A DNA stretch of 36,736 bases from Chryseobacterium sp. (GCA_003248755.1 QFQW01000033.1:1-36736), one strand, 5' to 3'; shown: positions 22,634-32,232, counted from the first letter of the stretch. Numbers and translations: made by a program. The notes: a model not told the origin generated them from the letters alone.

Positions 22634-25546
22634 ATGAAGAAAATTTTTATTTCAGTTTCCCTATTATTTATGTTGAATGCAATGGCACAGAAATTTGAAA
22701 CACAAACTGCTACAGATAAACAAGGTTATACTTACGAAACTGTAAAAAATGACCAATCGGGTGTAAGAGTTTATACCTTAAAAAACGGACTGAAAGTCTA
22801 TCTCGCTAAAAATGACGATGCACCAAGAATCCAGACTTACATACCAGTGAGAACTGGTTCTAATAATGACCCAAGCGACAACACGGGTTTGGCGCATTAT
22901 CTGGAACATATGGTTTTCAAGGGAACTTCTCATCTTGGAACTCAGGATTGGGAAAAAGAAAAAGTGTTGTTAGCACAGATTTCGGATCTATACGAGCAAC
23001 ATAAAGCTGAAAAAGATCCTGCAAAGAAAAAAGCACTTTATAAGAAAATCGATGAAGTTTCTCAGGAAGCTTCTAAATATGCAATTGCTAACGAGTATGA
23101 CAAGGCAATTTCCTCTCTAGGTGCAACAGGAACCAATGCTCACACATGGCTAGACGAGACGGTTTACAAAAATAATATCCCCTCTAATGAATTAGAAAAA
23201 TGGCTTAAAGTTGAACACGAGCGTTTTTCAGAATTGGTTTTGAGATTATTTCATACAGAATTAGAAGCGGTTTACGAAGAATATAACCGTGCTCAGGATA
23301 ACGACGGAAGATTGGTGAATTATGCAATGATGGAAGCTCTTTTCCCCAAACATCCAAATGGTCAGCAAACGACGATTGGGACTTCGGAGCATTTGAAGAG
23401 TCCTTCTATGGTAGCGATTCACAAATATTTCGATACTTACTATGTGCCTAATAATATGGCAGTTGTTTTAGTTGGAGATTTGGATTTTGATAAGACGATT
23501 AAATTGGTAGATCAATATTTCGGGACGTTCAAATACAAAGAATTACCAATGAAGAAAATGGTTTCTGAAGAACCGATGACAAATGTTGTTTCCAGAACAG
23601 TGAAAAGTCCTTCTACACCTAGAATGACAATGGCTTGGAGAACAGATTCCAACGGAACTCAAGAAGCCAGATTAGCAGATGTTGTGGCTGAAATATTAAG
23701 CAACAGTGGTGATGCAGGTCTTATAGATCTTAATATCAATCAAAAACAGAAAACACTGGGTGCAGGTGCTTACGAATCGCCTTTTAAAACTTATGGTGCA
23801 TTCGTATTAAGCGTTGTTCCGAAAGAAGGACAAAGCTTTGATGATGCTAAGAAATTATTATTAGACCAAATTGACTTAGTTAAAAAAGGACAATTCCCAG
23901 ATTGGATGCTGAATGCTATCGTGAATGATCTGAAAGTTCAGAGAATGAAACGTTGGGAAACGGCTGACGGACTGGCTACGACATTATATTCAACTTACAT
24001 CGGCAACAGAACTTGGGAGCAAGAATTGGATGAAGTGAATCAATATGAGGCGATTACCAAAGCTGATGTTGTAAAATTTGCTAATGATTTCTTCAAAGAT
24101 AATTATGTAGTTGTTTACAAAGAAAAGGGGGTGAATGACAAATTAGTTCGTGTAGAAAATCCGGGAATCACACCAATCAAACTAAACAGAGAAGCACAAT
24201 CTCAGTTCCTGAAAGATATCATCAATACAAAATCTTCTGACATCAAACCTGAGTTTGTTGATTTCAAAACAGCAATTGCGACTTCAACCATCAAAGATAA
24301 AAAGGTAAGCTTCATCAAGAATAAATACAATGAAGTTGCTCAGGTGAATTATGTATTCCCATTCGGAACAGATAATGATAAAGAATTGGCATTGGGCGTA
24401 ACGGTTCTGCAATATCTTGGAACTGATAAGTATACTCCTGAACAATTGAAGGAAGAGTTCTATAAACTTGGAATCAGTAATCAATTCAAAACGTCTAATG
24501 ATCAAATGATTATTGCGCTAAGTGGATTGGAAAGCAATATGAAAAAAGGAGTAGAGCTAATGAATCACTGGATCAATAATGTGAAAGCAGATCAGGCAAT
24601 CTACGACCAAACTGTAAATACAATCTTAGAATCCAGAGAAGTTGCTAAGAAAGATAAGAACAAAATTATGGCGGCACTTGCTAACTATGCTAAATTCGGT
24701 AAGGACTCCAGATTAACGGACGTAATTTCCAAAGATCGCCTGAAGAGCATTAAAGTTTCTGATTTAATTTCTAAAATAAAAACTTTAAATGAATATCCTT
24801 ACGAAATTTTCCTTTACGGAGAAGATCAAAAAGGATTGGAAAAAGCTGTGAAGCCATATGTAGTTAATACAAAACTACAGCCTGCAAAAGCTAAAGAATA
24901 TGCAGAACCTGCAACAGCCGGAAAAGTGTATTTCACGCCTTATGATATGGTGCAAATGGAAATGTCTAAGGTCGCAAAAGCTGGCGATGTGAATGTTGCC
25001 AATTTCGGAAAGGCAAGCGTTTTCAATGAGTATTTTGGACGCGGATTGTCTTCTATCGTTTTCCAGGAAATCAGAGAAAGTAAGTCTCTGGCTTATTCAG
25101 CTTATGTTTCTTATGCTAATGCAACGGAGAAAAACCATCCGAATTATGTAACCACATATATTGGAACTCAGGCTAACAAGCTACCTTTGGCAGTTTCTGC
25201 AATGTCCGAATTAATGGCAGAACTTCCACAGATTCCGGCCCAGTTTGAGAATGCGAAAAGTTCAGCTCTTAAACAAATTGCTTCTAGCAGAATCAACAGA
25301 ACGGTAACTTATTATAACCAGTTATCTTTGAAAAAATTAGGAATTGACCACGATGTGAGAAAAGATATCTATGCAGAAATCCAATCTTTGACATTACCTC
25401 AGCTAACCAATTTCTACAATACCGAAGTGAAACCATTGCAATATAACACGGCAATCATCGGGAAAAAAGAAAACCTGAATATGGAATCTGTCAACAAAAT
25501 GGGAGATTTCCACGAAGTAAGTCTTGAAGAGATTTTTGGTTATTAA
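22634..25546 (+). CDS. Exported M16-family zinc metallopeptidase
   Basis: This 970-residue pitrilysin-type protease has a signal peptide (residues 1-19, ending NAMAQ), so it acts in the periplasm or at the surface. The inverted zinc motif is HYLEH (residues 88-92), and the third ligand is most likely Glu216 in EAVYEEYNRAQD. Typical members have about 76 residues between the HxxEH and that Glu; here there are 123, because a charged helical insertion (about 105-160) interrupts the domain. The C-terminal half (from about residue 570) is a second M16 domain without the metal motif, as in two-domain family members. It probably degrades oligopeptides. Its own terminator follows, so it is likely monocistronic. 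Confidence 0.93.
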   Translation: MKKIFISVSLLFMLNAMAQKFETQTATDKQGYTYETVKNDQSGVRVYTLKNGLKVYLAKNDDAPRIQTYIPVRTGSNNDPSDNTGLAHYLEHMVFKGTSHLGTQDWEKEKVLLAQISDLYEQHKAEKDPAKKKALYKKIDEVSQEASKYAIANEYDKAISSLGATGTNAHTWLDETVYKNNIPSNELEKWLKVEHERFSELVLRLFHTELEAVYEEYNRAQDNDGRLVNYAMMEALFPKHPNGQQTTIGTSEHLKSPSMVAIHKYFDTYYVPNNMAVVLVGDLDFDKTIKLVDQYFGTFKYKELPMKKMVSEEPMTNVVSRTVKSPSTPRMTMAWRTDSNGTQEARLADVVAEILSNSGDAGLIDLNINQKQKTLGAGAYESPFKTYGAFVLSVVPKEGQSFDDAKKLLLDQIDLVKKGQFPDWMLNAIVNDLKVQRMKRWETADGLATTLYSTYIGNRTWEQELDEVNQYEAITKADVVKFANDFFKDNYVVVYKEKGVNDKLVRVENPGITPIKLNREAQSQFLKDIINTKSSDIKPEFVDFKTAIATSTIKDKKVSFIKNKYNEVAQVNYVFPFGTDNDKELALGVTVLQYLGTDKYTPEQLKEEFYKLGISNQFKTSNDQMIIALSGLESNMKKGVELMNHWINNVKADQAIYDQTVNTILESREVAKKDKNKIMAALANYAKFGKDSRLTDVISKDRLKSIKVSDLISKIKTLNEYPYEIFLYGEDQKGLEKAVKPYVVNTKLQPAKAKEYAEPATAGKVYFTPYDMVQMEMSKVAKAGDVNVANFGKASVFNEYFGRGLSSIVFQEIRESKSLAYSAYVSYANATEKNHPNYVTTYIGTQANKLPLAVSAMSELMAELPQIPAQFENAKSSALKQIASSRINRTVTYYNQLSLKKLGIDHDVRKDIYAEIQSLTLPQLTNFYNTEVKPLQYNTAIIGKKENLNMESVNKMGDFHEVSLEEIFGY

Positions 25547-25566
25547 TCTTAACCGATTTTATAAAT

Positions 25567-25598
25567 AAAAAAGTGGAGCAGAAATGCTTCACTTTTTT
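25567..25598. terminator. Bidirectional terminator with GAAA tetraloop
   Basis: A 14-bp stem (25567-25580 with 25585-25598, one G-U wobble) closes on a GAAA tetraloop and is bordered by A6 and T6. It terminates the M16 gene and overlaps the stop codon of the convergent small membrane gene. Confidence 0.9.
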
Positions 25599-25797
25599 AT
25601 TTCCGATTTTCTCTCATTGCTCTAATCAGTTCCTGGTTTCTTCTTTCAGCTCTTGCATTTTGGAGGGAAAGCGCTGCCCAAATTGCTGCAGGAAGCCATC
25701 CTAAAATAGTAATCTGTAAAATAAAACAAATGATGGCCGTAATGATTTTTCCTCTTACAAAGAACGAAACAAAAGGTAGGAGAATAGCTAATAGCAT
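25597..25797 (-). CDS. YqaE/Pmp3-family small membrane protein
   Basis: This 66-residue protein has two membrane helices (about residues 2-22 and 26-45). The second, with ILQITILGWLPAAIWA, carries the GWxP signature of the YqaE/Pmp3 proteolipid family (PF01679), small proteins linked to membrane potential and stress. The usual N-terminal PP is replaced by PFVSFFVRG. A charged C-terminal tail (RAERRNQELIRAMRENRK) extends beyond the typical 50-55 residues. The gene stands alone and convergent with the M16 gene. Confidence 0.8.
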   Translation of the reverse strand: MLLAILLPFVSFFVRGKIITAIICFILQITILGWLPAAIWAALSLQNARAERRNQELIRAMRENRK

Positions 25798-25956
25798 AGT
25801 TTTTAAATTTTGTTAAAGTAAATTTACAGAAATATCCCATTAACTCAATAATGAGAGTGATTCTGAAATTTGAAGCTGTTTATAAAATAGTGAAAATTTA
25901 TTTTTATGATAATATTTTCGGATTAAATCAGTTTATTATTTACTAGATCTAAAATT

Positions 25957-27405
25957 TTGAAATCGTTTTGTTCCTGGATATTTATTTTCTGTTATATCAC
26001 TATTACAGCTCAGAATAATTTTAGTTTTTCTAATGATAATTACAGTGGAATCAATTCTGCTATATTGTCTCCAACACAGACTTTTATCAATCCAAATCCT
26101 TGGGATGCCAACATTTTTTCTACTGATCTTTTTTTACAGAATGATTATGCTTACATTTCTCAACAGAGTCTTTTAGGTTTATCCAATACTACAATTCAAA
26201 TAGCTAATCCAAGACTGGGTATAACCGGAGAAAGTCAGCCACATGTATTTGATTTTTATAATAAAGATAAAGCAAATCTTTTGTTTGGTTCTGATATTTT
26301 AGGACCTTCATTTTCTTTATCAACCAACATTAGAGGAAAGAAGTACGTTTTTGGATTATTCAGCAGGTTGAGAACACAGGCTTCTTCTCTGGATTTTGAC
26401 AATTATTTACGTTTCGGAAACGAAATGATTTCGCCGCCATTATCTTATGAAATGAGTCCTTTCAAGGCTCAGATGATGAATTGGAACGAAGTTGGACTTA
26501 ATGCTTCCACTACTATTTTTCCTTATTCTGATAAGCAATGGATTATTGGTGTTAATCTAAAATATGAAATTGGATTAGATGCGGCCAACATCATCAATCA
26601 TCAAGACATAAAATTAACAACTACAGAACCGGCAATGGGAGAGAATCCGGATAAAAAAAATATATACGCATCCGATTACAATATCACAGCAAGTTATATC
26701 ACTAATTATAATTCTGAAACCAGCCAATATGAATATAAACAAAATGGAAGCGGAGTAGGTCTTGATCTAGGAATTACTGTGCTTGACAAAGTTCCTCGTA
26801 AAGATGAGTATAATTATAAATTTTCTTTTAATATTTTGGATTTAGGCTTTGTTAATTTTAAGCAAGGTCTCAATCATAATTTTGTGAATGGGAATAGGGT
26901 TTGGTTACAAAATAACCCTAATCTGGAAGATCAGGATTTTAAAGGTCCCGAAGATTTTCTAAAAGCACTAAGTCAGGAAGCTTACGGTGACGAGAACAAA
27001 TCTCTATCTGGTTATGGATTCAAAATTGGATTGCCTACAAGTATTAATCTTAATTATAGCCAAAGAATAAAAGAAAATCATTTTCTTAATTTTAATTGGA
27101 TTCAGCGTGTTCCTGTTTTCAAAAACTCTCTGAAACGAAATAATATTCTCAATGCTAATTATTCTATCCAAAAAGCAGCAATCGGATATGGATTTTCGAC
27201 AACTTTATCAGAGTATAAAAATATTCAGGTCGGCGGATATTTCAGACTTGGACCATTGATTCTCGGCAGCGAAAATGCTTTTCCATTCTTGTTTAAGCAT
27301 AAACATCTTCATGCTGCCAACTTCTATTTAGCTATCAAACTTTATCCTTTTTGGGATAATGAAATGAAGAAACACAGAAGACAAGAATGTGATTGTGAAA
27401 AATAG
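25957..27405 (+). CDS. DUF5723-family outer-membrane-like protein
   Basis: This 482-residue exported protein has a signal peptide ending CYITITAQ and then the segment NDNYSGINSAILSPTQTFINPNPWDANIF, here cited as SGINSAILSPTQTFINP, typical of DUF5723 (PF18990). The remainder is rich in alternating beta-strands ending in aromatic residues and closes with a KLYPFWDNE strand, so an outer-membrane beta-barrel is likely. The frame has no ATG near the start; the signal peptide begins at a TTG (25957), and the upstream stop at 25924-25926 leaves no better choice. The function of the family is unknown. Confidence 0.8.
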   Translation: MKSFCSWIFIFCYITITAQNNFSFSNDNYSGINSAILSPTQTFINPNPWDANIFSTDLFLQNDYAYISQQSLLGLSNTTIQIANPRLGITGESQPHVFDFYNKDKANLLFGSDILGPSFSLSTNIRGKKYVFGLFSRLRTQASSLDFDNYLRFGNEMISPPLSYEMSPFKAQMMNWNEVGLNASTTIFPYSDKQWIIGVNLKYEIGLDAANIINHQDIKLTTTEPAMGENPDKKNIYASDYNITASYITNYNSETSQYEYKQNGSGVGLDLGITVLDKVPRKDEYNYKFSFNILDLGFVNFKQGLNHNFVNGNRVWLQNNPNLEDQDFKGPEDFLKALSQEAYGDENKSLSGYGFKIGLPTSINLNYSQRIKENHFLNFNWIQRVPVFKNSLKRNNILNANYSIQKAAIGYGFSTTLSEYKNIQVGGYFRLGPLILGSENAFPFLFKHKHLHAANFYLAIKLYPFWDNEMKKHRRQECDCEK

Positions 27406-27408
27406 ATT

Positions 27409-28479
27409 TCAGGTAAAAGAAAAATCACCATCTCCATCCGTAAATTGGAAATCGAAACCTTGTCCTAATTTTTCTTTGAAATCTTTATGAATCATATACT
27501 TTCTTTCTAGAGGTCTTTTATAAATGGCTTTTGGAAGATTGTTTTTGTTAATCGAATCGTTAAGACTGTCATCATAAATTGTCATCATTTTTACGCTATG
27601 CTTTTTGATGATTTTTGGCAAAACCTCTACAATCATTTTAGAGCTTCCGAAATAATAGAGCACTTTCAGATGGCTATTTCTAACGGAGCAGAGCATTGCT
27701 GAAACAATTTGCTGATTTTCATAAACCGAAACCCAAAACATTTCGTAATCTTTGGAATAGGATGAAAAAAGATAGTTGGACTCTTCTTTTTTTTGTGAAA
27801 GCCAAGGATAATCAAGTATCCATTGAAAATCTTCTGAGCTTCTGGCAATTGGATTTTTAACTTGTTTTGAAATGAATTTGATTAAATTTTCATCAAGAGA
27901 TTTTGAAATTTTATAAATATGGTTTTTACCATTACTTAGATATGGAATAAAAATATTGATAAAATTATCAAAACGTTTCAGCCATTTTTTGTTTTTGATA
28001 AAAATCTCTTTTTTTGCAGGTAAAAGTTCAGCCAAATTAGATTTGTAATAATATCGAACTGCTTTTTTTGATGTTAAATCTTCAAATAATCCAATTTTTC
28101 TATATAATCTTCCCGCACTTGGTGTAAACTCCGTAATCATTAGGTTTTTATCGTATGACTCTTCTGCAGCATAAAGTAATTTTTGTGCAATTTGTTTACC
28201 CCGGAATTTTTCGCTGACTAACAATGTTGACAACCAACCAAAATGAATTTTATTTCCGTTTTTATCGGTTACATCATCGGGGAGCATTCCAAGATATCCT
28301 GCAAGATTATCATCATCATAAGCCAAAAAAAGTAATTGATCTTCAGGTTTTGCTCGCGGATTATGGATATGAGAAACTTCTCTAAGTTCAGAAATGGGAG
28401 CGAATTCAAAGTTTTGAAAAGCTTCGGTTTTGGTAAAACCTTTTAATTGGTCTTTGTTTAATCCGATAATTTTAATCAC
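27409..28479 (-). CDS. GNAT-family N-acetyltransferase, two-part
   Basis: The N-terminal 150 residues are a GNAT domain: LAYDDDNLAGYLGMLPD, WLSTLLVSEKFRGKQIAQKLL with the acetyl-CoA loop RGKQIA, and a closing SAGRLYRKIGLFED. The C-terminal 200 residues contain a second, less conserved alpha/beta region (for example YEMFWVSVYENQQIVSAML) that resembles a degenerate GNAT-like or FemAB-like repeat. The start is a GTG at 28479, since the triplet before it is a stop. The gene follows the polysaccharide deacetylase on the same strand after 51 bases, which hints at a shared role in surface carbohydrate modification. The substrate is unknown. Confidence 0.78.
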   Translation of the reverse strand: MIKIIGLNKDQLKGFTKTEAFQNFEFAPISELREVSHIHNPRAKPEDQLLFLAYDDDNLAGYLGMLPDDVTDKNGNKIHFGWLSTLLVSEKFRGKQIAQKLLYAAEESYDKNLMITEFTPSAGRLYRKIGLFEDLTSKKAVRYYYKSNLAELLPAKKEIFIKNKKWLKRFDNFINIFIPYLSNGKNHIYKISKSLDENLIKFISKQVKNPIARSSEDFQWILDYPWLSQKKEESNYLFSSYSKDYEMFWVSVYENQQIVSAMLCSVRNSHLKVLYYFGSSKMIVEVLPKIIKKHSVKMMTIYDDSLNDSINKNNLPKAIYKRPLERKYMIHKDFKEKLGQGFDFQFTDGDGDFSFT

Positions 28480-28496
28480 TTATCATTAATTTTTAA

Positions 28497-28504
28497 CAAA
28501 TATA
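28497..28504 (-). promoter_or_regulatory. Candidate -7 element before the GNAT gene
   Basis: TATATTTG on the minus strand fits TAnnTTTG 17 bases before the GTG start. It lies in the 51-base gap after the deacetylase gene, and no clear -33 partner was found. Confidence 0.35.
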
Positions 28505-28530
28505 ACAAACACATTATTTAAAGCATAATC

Positions 28531-29532
28531 TCAGCTTCGATTAATCATGTTTTTACTAATACTTTTTAGAAATTGATAATAGATTATTTCATTTTTAAGG
28601 ATTTGCTCGGCCGAATAATTTCTGATTTCGATAGGGATTCTCTGTATATTTTTTTCATTAGAATCCAACTTGAGTCCGGCAGCTCCAAAAGTGAATTTTA
28701 AATCCGGATTATGATTGGAAATTAAATCAAAAAACTGATTTTCAACCAGATGATCCGTAAAAGGAAAGGCGAAAGAATCTATGAAAAAAAGATTTTCATC
28801 CATATAATCGAGGGATTTCTGCGTGTTTTTTATTTGCTCTTGTAAAGAAAGCTGATTGTAAAGCGGATGATCCCAACCATGAGATGCAATTCCAAAACCA
28901 TCATTTTTCAATTGTTGTAATTGATCTTTCGTAAGATACACAGAATTAGTCTTGATGTAATTTTTAATATCAATCTCTAGGTTAGTTGCAATCTCATCCA
29001 ACTGATTTTGATTTTCAAAATTGATGCTTAAAATCGAAGAAATAATTTCTTTTAATTCATCTCCAGTTAATTTGTACATCTTATCTTGAAGGTTCTCATT
29101 CTCAATTATTTCAGAAACAATCAGACTGGCTTTGTTTCGCCACATCATTTCATTGTTATCAATAAATTTTGGATTGATATAATTGATGGCAAAAATTCCC
29201 TTTTTGATGAGAATTGGTGCAATTACGTTATAGAACTCGCTGTAACCATCATCAAAAGTCAGTAAAATACTTGGTTTTGATGTTTTCTTTTTATTGAGAT
29301 AATCTTCCCAGTCTATGAATTCAAAATGCTTTGACAAAAAATCTATGTCTTTTTCAAATTGTTTAACAGAGCGATACGGGAAAAGATGTTTAACATGTTT
29401 TACATCTTCATCAGAAACCAAATGATAAACCAAAATCAAATTTTCAAAAGGTAGTAGTCCGGAGAATTTCTCAAAAGAAAATCTCTTTGTGATTGGATTA
29501 ATAATTCGAAAAAATTTGGTTTTAATACTCAT
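28531..29532 (-). CDS. Polysaccharide deacetylase (NodB homology domain)
   Basis: This family removes N- or O-acetyl groups from sugar polymers with a metal held by Asp-His-His. Motif 1 is LTFDDGYSEFY, with the catalytic and metal-binding Asp pair, and motif 2 is IASHGWDHPLYNQLS, with both His ligands. The start is the ATG at 29532, giving 333 residues; the frame also opens from a TTG at 29550, but that lies inside the terminator of the gene before it. No signal peptide is obvious (MSIKTKFFRIINPITKRF), so the location is uncertain. The terminator T-run ends one base before this ATG, an odd arrangement treated as a finding. Confidence 0.87.
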   Translation of the reverse strand: MSIKTKFFRIINPITKRFSFEKFSGLLPFENLILVYHLVSDEDVKHVKHLFPYRSVKQFEKDIDFLSKHFEFIDWEDYLNKKKTSKPSILLTFDDGYSEFYNVIAPILIKKGIFAINYINPKFIDNNEMMWRNKASLIVSEIIENENLQDKMYKLTGDELKEIISSILSINFENQNQLDEIATNLEIDIKNYIKTNSVYLTKDQLQQLKNDGFGIASHGWDHPLYNQLSLQEQIKNTQKSLDYMDENLFFIDSFAFPFTDHLVENQFFDLISNHNPDLKFTFGAAGLKLDSNEKNIQRIPIEIRNYSAEQILKNEIIYYQFLKSISKNMINRS

Positions 29533-29533
29533 C

Positions 29534-29571
29534 AAAAAAAACTTTGCCAAAGATAATCATCTTTGGCAAAG
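29534..29571 (-). terminator. Strong terminator of the S46 peptidase gene
   Basis: CTTTGCCAAAGAT (29559-29571 on the minus strand) pairs perfectly over 13 bp with its reverse complement (29542-29554) around a 4-base loop, followed by eight Ts at 29534-29541. It lies 12 bases after the peptidase stop and directly abuts the deacetylase start codon. Confidence 0.9.
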
Positions 29572-29582
29572 CATTCTTTTAA

Positions 29583-31718
29583 TTATTTAATAATTTTCAT
29601 TTCGTTCAATAACCATTTTGCGTCTGCATATTTGTCGATTACGAAAAGGATATATTTGGTATCAACCATGATATTTCTGCAAAGTTTAGGATCATAATTG
29701 ATATCACTCATTGTTCCTTCCCATTGTCTGTCAAAATTAAGTCCGATAAGATTTCCGTAAGCATCTAAAGCAGGACTTCCGGAGTTTCCACCCGTTGTAT
29801 GATTGGTTGCTGTAAAATTCACAGGAACATCGCCAGATTTATCTTTATAGATTCCGTAATCTTTGGTATTGTAAAGATTGATTAACTTTTTAGGCAAATC
29901 AAACTCATAATCTCCGGGGATGTATTTTTCCATTACACCAGCAAGATGTGTCTGATATCCGTAGGTTACAGCATCTCTGGGATTAGAACCTTTTACTTTT
30001 CCATAAGTTACACGAAGTGTAGAATTGGCATCAGGGAAGAATTTTCTGTCTTTGTCTGTTTCCATTTGCTGAGCCATAAACTGCTTTTGTAATGCATCAA
30101 TATCAGCTTGGTAAGATGTAACTTTCTCCTGGGTTGTTTTTACATAAGATCCTTTGATAGATATATAAAGTTGAACAATAGGATCATTTTTAAGCGCTTG
30201 AACCAAAGCGTTTTGATCTGCAAAAACTTTATTGATATCAGAATAAACTGTAGCACCATTAACTTTTCCACTTCCCATTACTATAGAATTTTTTGCCCAA
30301 TTTTCAATGGTTGCAACGTTTTGATTCACATCTTTATATTTCTCAAAACCTGCGGGTAAAAACTGTTGAGGCGTTTTATTAGCGTAAAGTGCAATAACTT
30401 TTGCTGTAACTTTAGCATCAAGACCACTTTCATAATCTTTATAAATTTCAGACAATCTCGATTTTAGATTATCCAAAGATTTTTGAGAAGATGTTCCGTT
30501 TTCCACAGCTTCTACATAACTTCCGAATAGACTTCCCAAAGCCAATGTCTCTGCATTTCTTGGCAACTCACTGTAATAAGCTCTGTTAAGAGCGTAAGGC
30601 GCTTGTTCGTTGTATAGTTTATTAAGTCCGTTTATTGTTGTTTTAATGGCTGGATTTTTAGAAATCAACATTTGCTCATATTGTTGTTTCTTTCCAACAG
30701 CATTGGATTTTTTTAGACCTTCGATTTCTCCTTGCCATTTTTTCCAGGCATTGGAAATTCTAGCATATTTAGAAGCATATTTGATTCTTGTCGCATTGTC
30801 TACTCTCATCTTTTCGTCAAGTGTTTTCAATGTTACATCACGCACAGAAATCATTGCTGGGTCAATCTCTGTCATAATTTTATCAACTGCTACAGCGGGA
30901 AGATATTCTGTTGTTCTTCCAGGGAATCCAAAAACAAAAGTGAAATCATCTTCCTTTTTATCTTTTATTGAAATCGGGAGAAAATGCTTTGGTGTATACG
31001 GAATATTATCTTTGGAATATTCTGCAGGTTTGTTGTTTTTATCTGCATATATTCTGAACATAGAAAAATCACCTGTATGTCTTGGCCAGACCCAGTTGTC
31101 TGTATCAGAACCATACTTTCCAATAGCTGAAGGTGGTGCACCAACCAAACGGATATCTTTGTAAGTTTCTATGACATAAGCATAATACTTATTCCCATAA
31201 TACATTGATCTTACAGAGATTTTCTGATAATTTTCAGGTTTCTGAGAGGCAATATAAGAATCTGTATTTTGTTTGATTTTGGCATCCAGATCTTTTCCTG
31301 AAAGTCCATCAGTTCCTGTAAGGATTTCTTTAGTAACTTCTTTGATATCAGTTATGAAATCTACTGTTACGCCAGGATTTGGTAATTCTCCGTTCATGTC
31401 TTTTGCCCAAAAACCGTTGGTTAAAAGGTCGTTATCAACCGTAGAATGAGATTGGATATTGTCATAACCACAGTGATGGTTGGTTAACAAAAGTCCGCTT
31501 GGAGAAATAATCTCAGCCGTACACCCACCATTGAACTGAACTACCGCATCTTTGATGCTGGCTTTTTCGGGATTGAAAATGTCTTTTGCAGAAATCTTCA
31601 TTCCCAGTTCTTTCATTTCTTTTTCATTGACTTCTGTCGGAATCCACATTCCTCCGTATTGCTGTGCAAATGTCATTACAGCAGACAAAGCGAAAGCTGA
31701 TAAGAGAATTTTTTTCAT
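29583..31718 (-). CDS. S46-family dipeptidyl-peptidase, DPP11-like
   Basis: This periplasmic serine exopeptidase releases dipeptides from the N-terminus of oligopeptides. The signal peptide covers residues 1-18 (ending MTFAQ). The catalytic His lies in LTNHHCGYDN (residues 81-82), the Asp in RHTGDFSMF (about 217) and the nucleophile Ser646 in TGGNSGSPALD. Arg664, in FDRQWEG, is 18 residues after that Ser. This is the same spacing as Arg673 to Ser655 in Porphyromonas gingivalis DPP11, which confers preference for Asp or Glu at P1, whereas DPP7 has Gly there. The 711-residue length is normal for S46. It is the first gene of a minus-strand series but has its own strong terminator. Confidence 0.93.
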   Translation of the reverse strand: MKKILLSAFALSAVMTFAQQYGGMWIPTEVNEKEMKELGMKISAKDIFNPEKASIKDAVVQFNGGCTAEIISPSGLLLTNHHCGYDNIQSHSTVDNDLLTNGFWAKDMNGELPNPGVTVDFITDIKEVTKEILTGTDGLSGKDLDAKIKQNTDSYIASQKPENYQKISVRSMYYGNKYYAYVIETYKDIRLVGAPPSAIGKYGSDTDNWVWPRHTGDFSMFRIYADKNNKPAEYSKDNIPYTPKHFLPISIKDKKEDDFTFVFGFPGRTTEYLPAVAVDKIMTEIDPAMISVRDVTLKTLDEKMRVDNATRIKYASKYARISNAWKKWQGEIEGLKKSNAVGKKQQYEQMLISKNPAIKTTINGLNKLYNEQAPYALNRAYYSELPRNAETLALGSLFGSYVEAVENGTSSQKSLDNLKSRLSEIYKDYESGLDAKVTAKVIALYANKTPQQFLPAGFEKYKDVNQNVATIENWAKNSIVMGSGKVNGATVYSDINKVFADQNALVQALKNDPIVQLYISIKGSYVKTTQEKVTSYQADIDALQKQFMAQQMETDKDRKFFPDANSTLRVTYGKVKGSNPRDAVTYGYQTHLAGVMEKYIPGDYEFDLPKKLINLYNTKDYGIYKDKSGDVPVNFTATNHTTGGNSGSPALDAYGNLIGLNFDRQWEGTMSDINYDPKLCRNIMVDTKYILFVIDKYADAKWLLNEMKIIK

Positions 31719-31794
31719 TTATAAATTTTAAGAGGCACTAATTTAAATAAATTTTTAAAAACAGAATAAAATATAGAGTGGAGCATTAAAACAA

Positions 31795-31820
31795 AAAAGA
31801 ATCTAAATTTAGATTCTTTT
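31795..31820 (-). terminator. Terminator at the end of the second thioesterase gene
   Basis: A perfect 26-base palindrome, AAAAGAATCTAAA followed by its reverse complement, overlaps the stop codon of the gene ending at 31819. The A-rich flank gives a short U-run on the minus-strand transcript. Confidence 0.75.
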
Positions 31821-32232
31821 ATAATTCTGGATTTGTATTTTTAAGATACAATCTATCTTCAACGTATTCTATTTTCGTTTTTCCATGTGGTTTTGGATTT
31901 CCATTTTCATCCAATCCTACAAAAACTAATTTATCAATAGTGATGATAATCTGATGAGTCATTTTGTTTCTTACTTCACAACGTAATGTTAACGAGGATT
32001 TTCCAAATTCAACAGCTTCAATTCCGATTTCGATAATATCACCTTGTTTGGCTGAACTTACAAAATTGATTTCGGAAATATATTTGGTAACTGTTCTTGT
32101 GTTTTCTAACTGTATAATGGCATAAAGCGCAGCTTCTTCATCAATCCATTCCAAAAGTCTTCCTCCAAAAAGCGAATGATTAGGATTAAGGTCTTCCGGT
32201 TTTATCCATTTTCTGGTATGATAATTCATCAT
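31819..32232 (-). CDS. Acyl-CoA thioesterase-like hotdog protein
   Basis: This 137-residue hotdog-fold protein has the family block NHSLFGGRLLEWIDEEAALYA, shown in part as FGGRLLEWIDEEAA, with the catalytic Asp, followed by the YISEINFVSSAKQGDIIEIG segment typical of the YciA/BACH group. It differs from the other thioesterase in this window by FGGRLLEWID in place of VHGGSVMKWID. It faces the agmatine genes across a 175-base divergent promoter region. The acyl-CoA substrate is unknown. Confidence 0.9.
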   Translation of the reverse strand: MMNYHTRKWIKPEDLNPNHSLFGGRLLEWIDEEAALYAIIQLENTRTVTKYISEINFVSSAKQGDIIEIGIEAVEFGKSSLTLRCEVRNKMTHQIIITIDKLVFVGLDENGNPKPHGKTKIEYVEDRLYLKNTNPEL

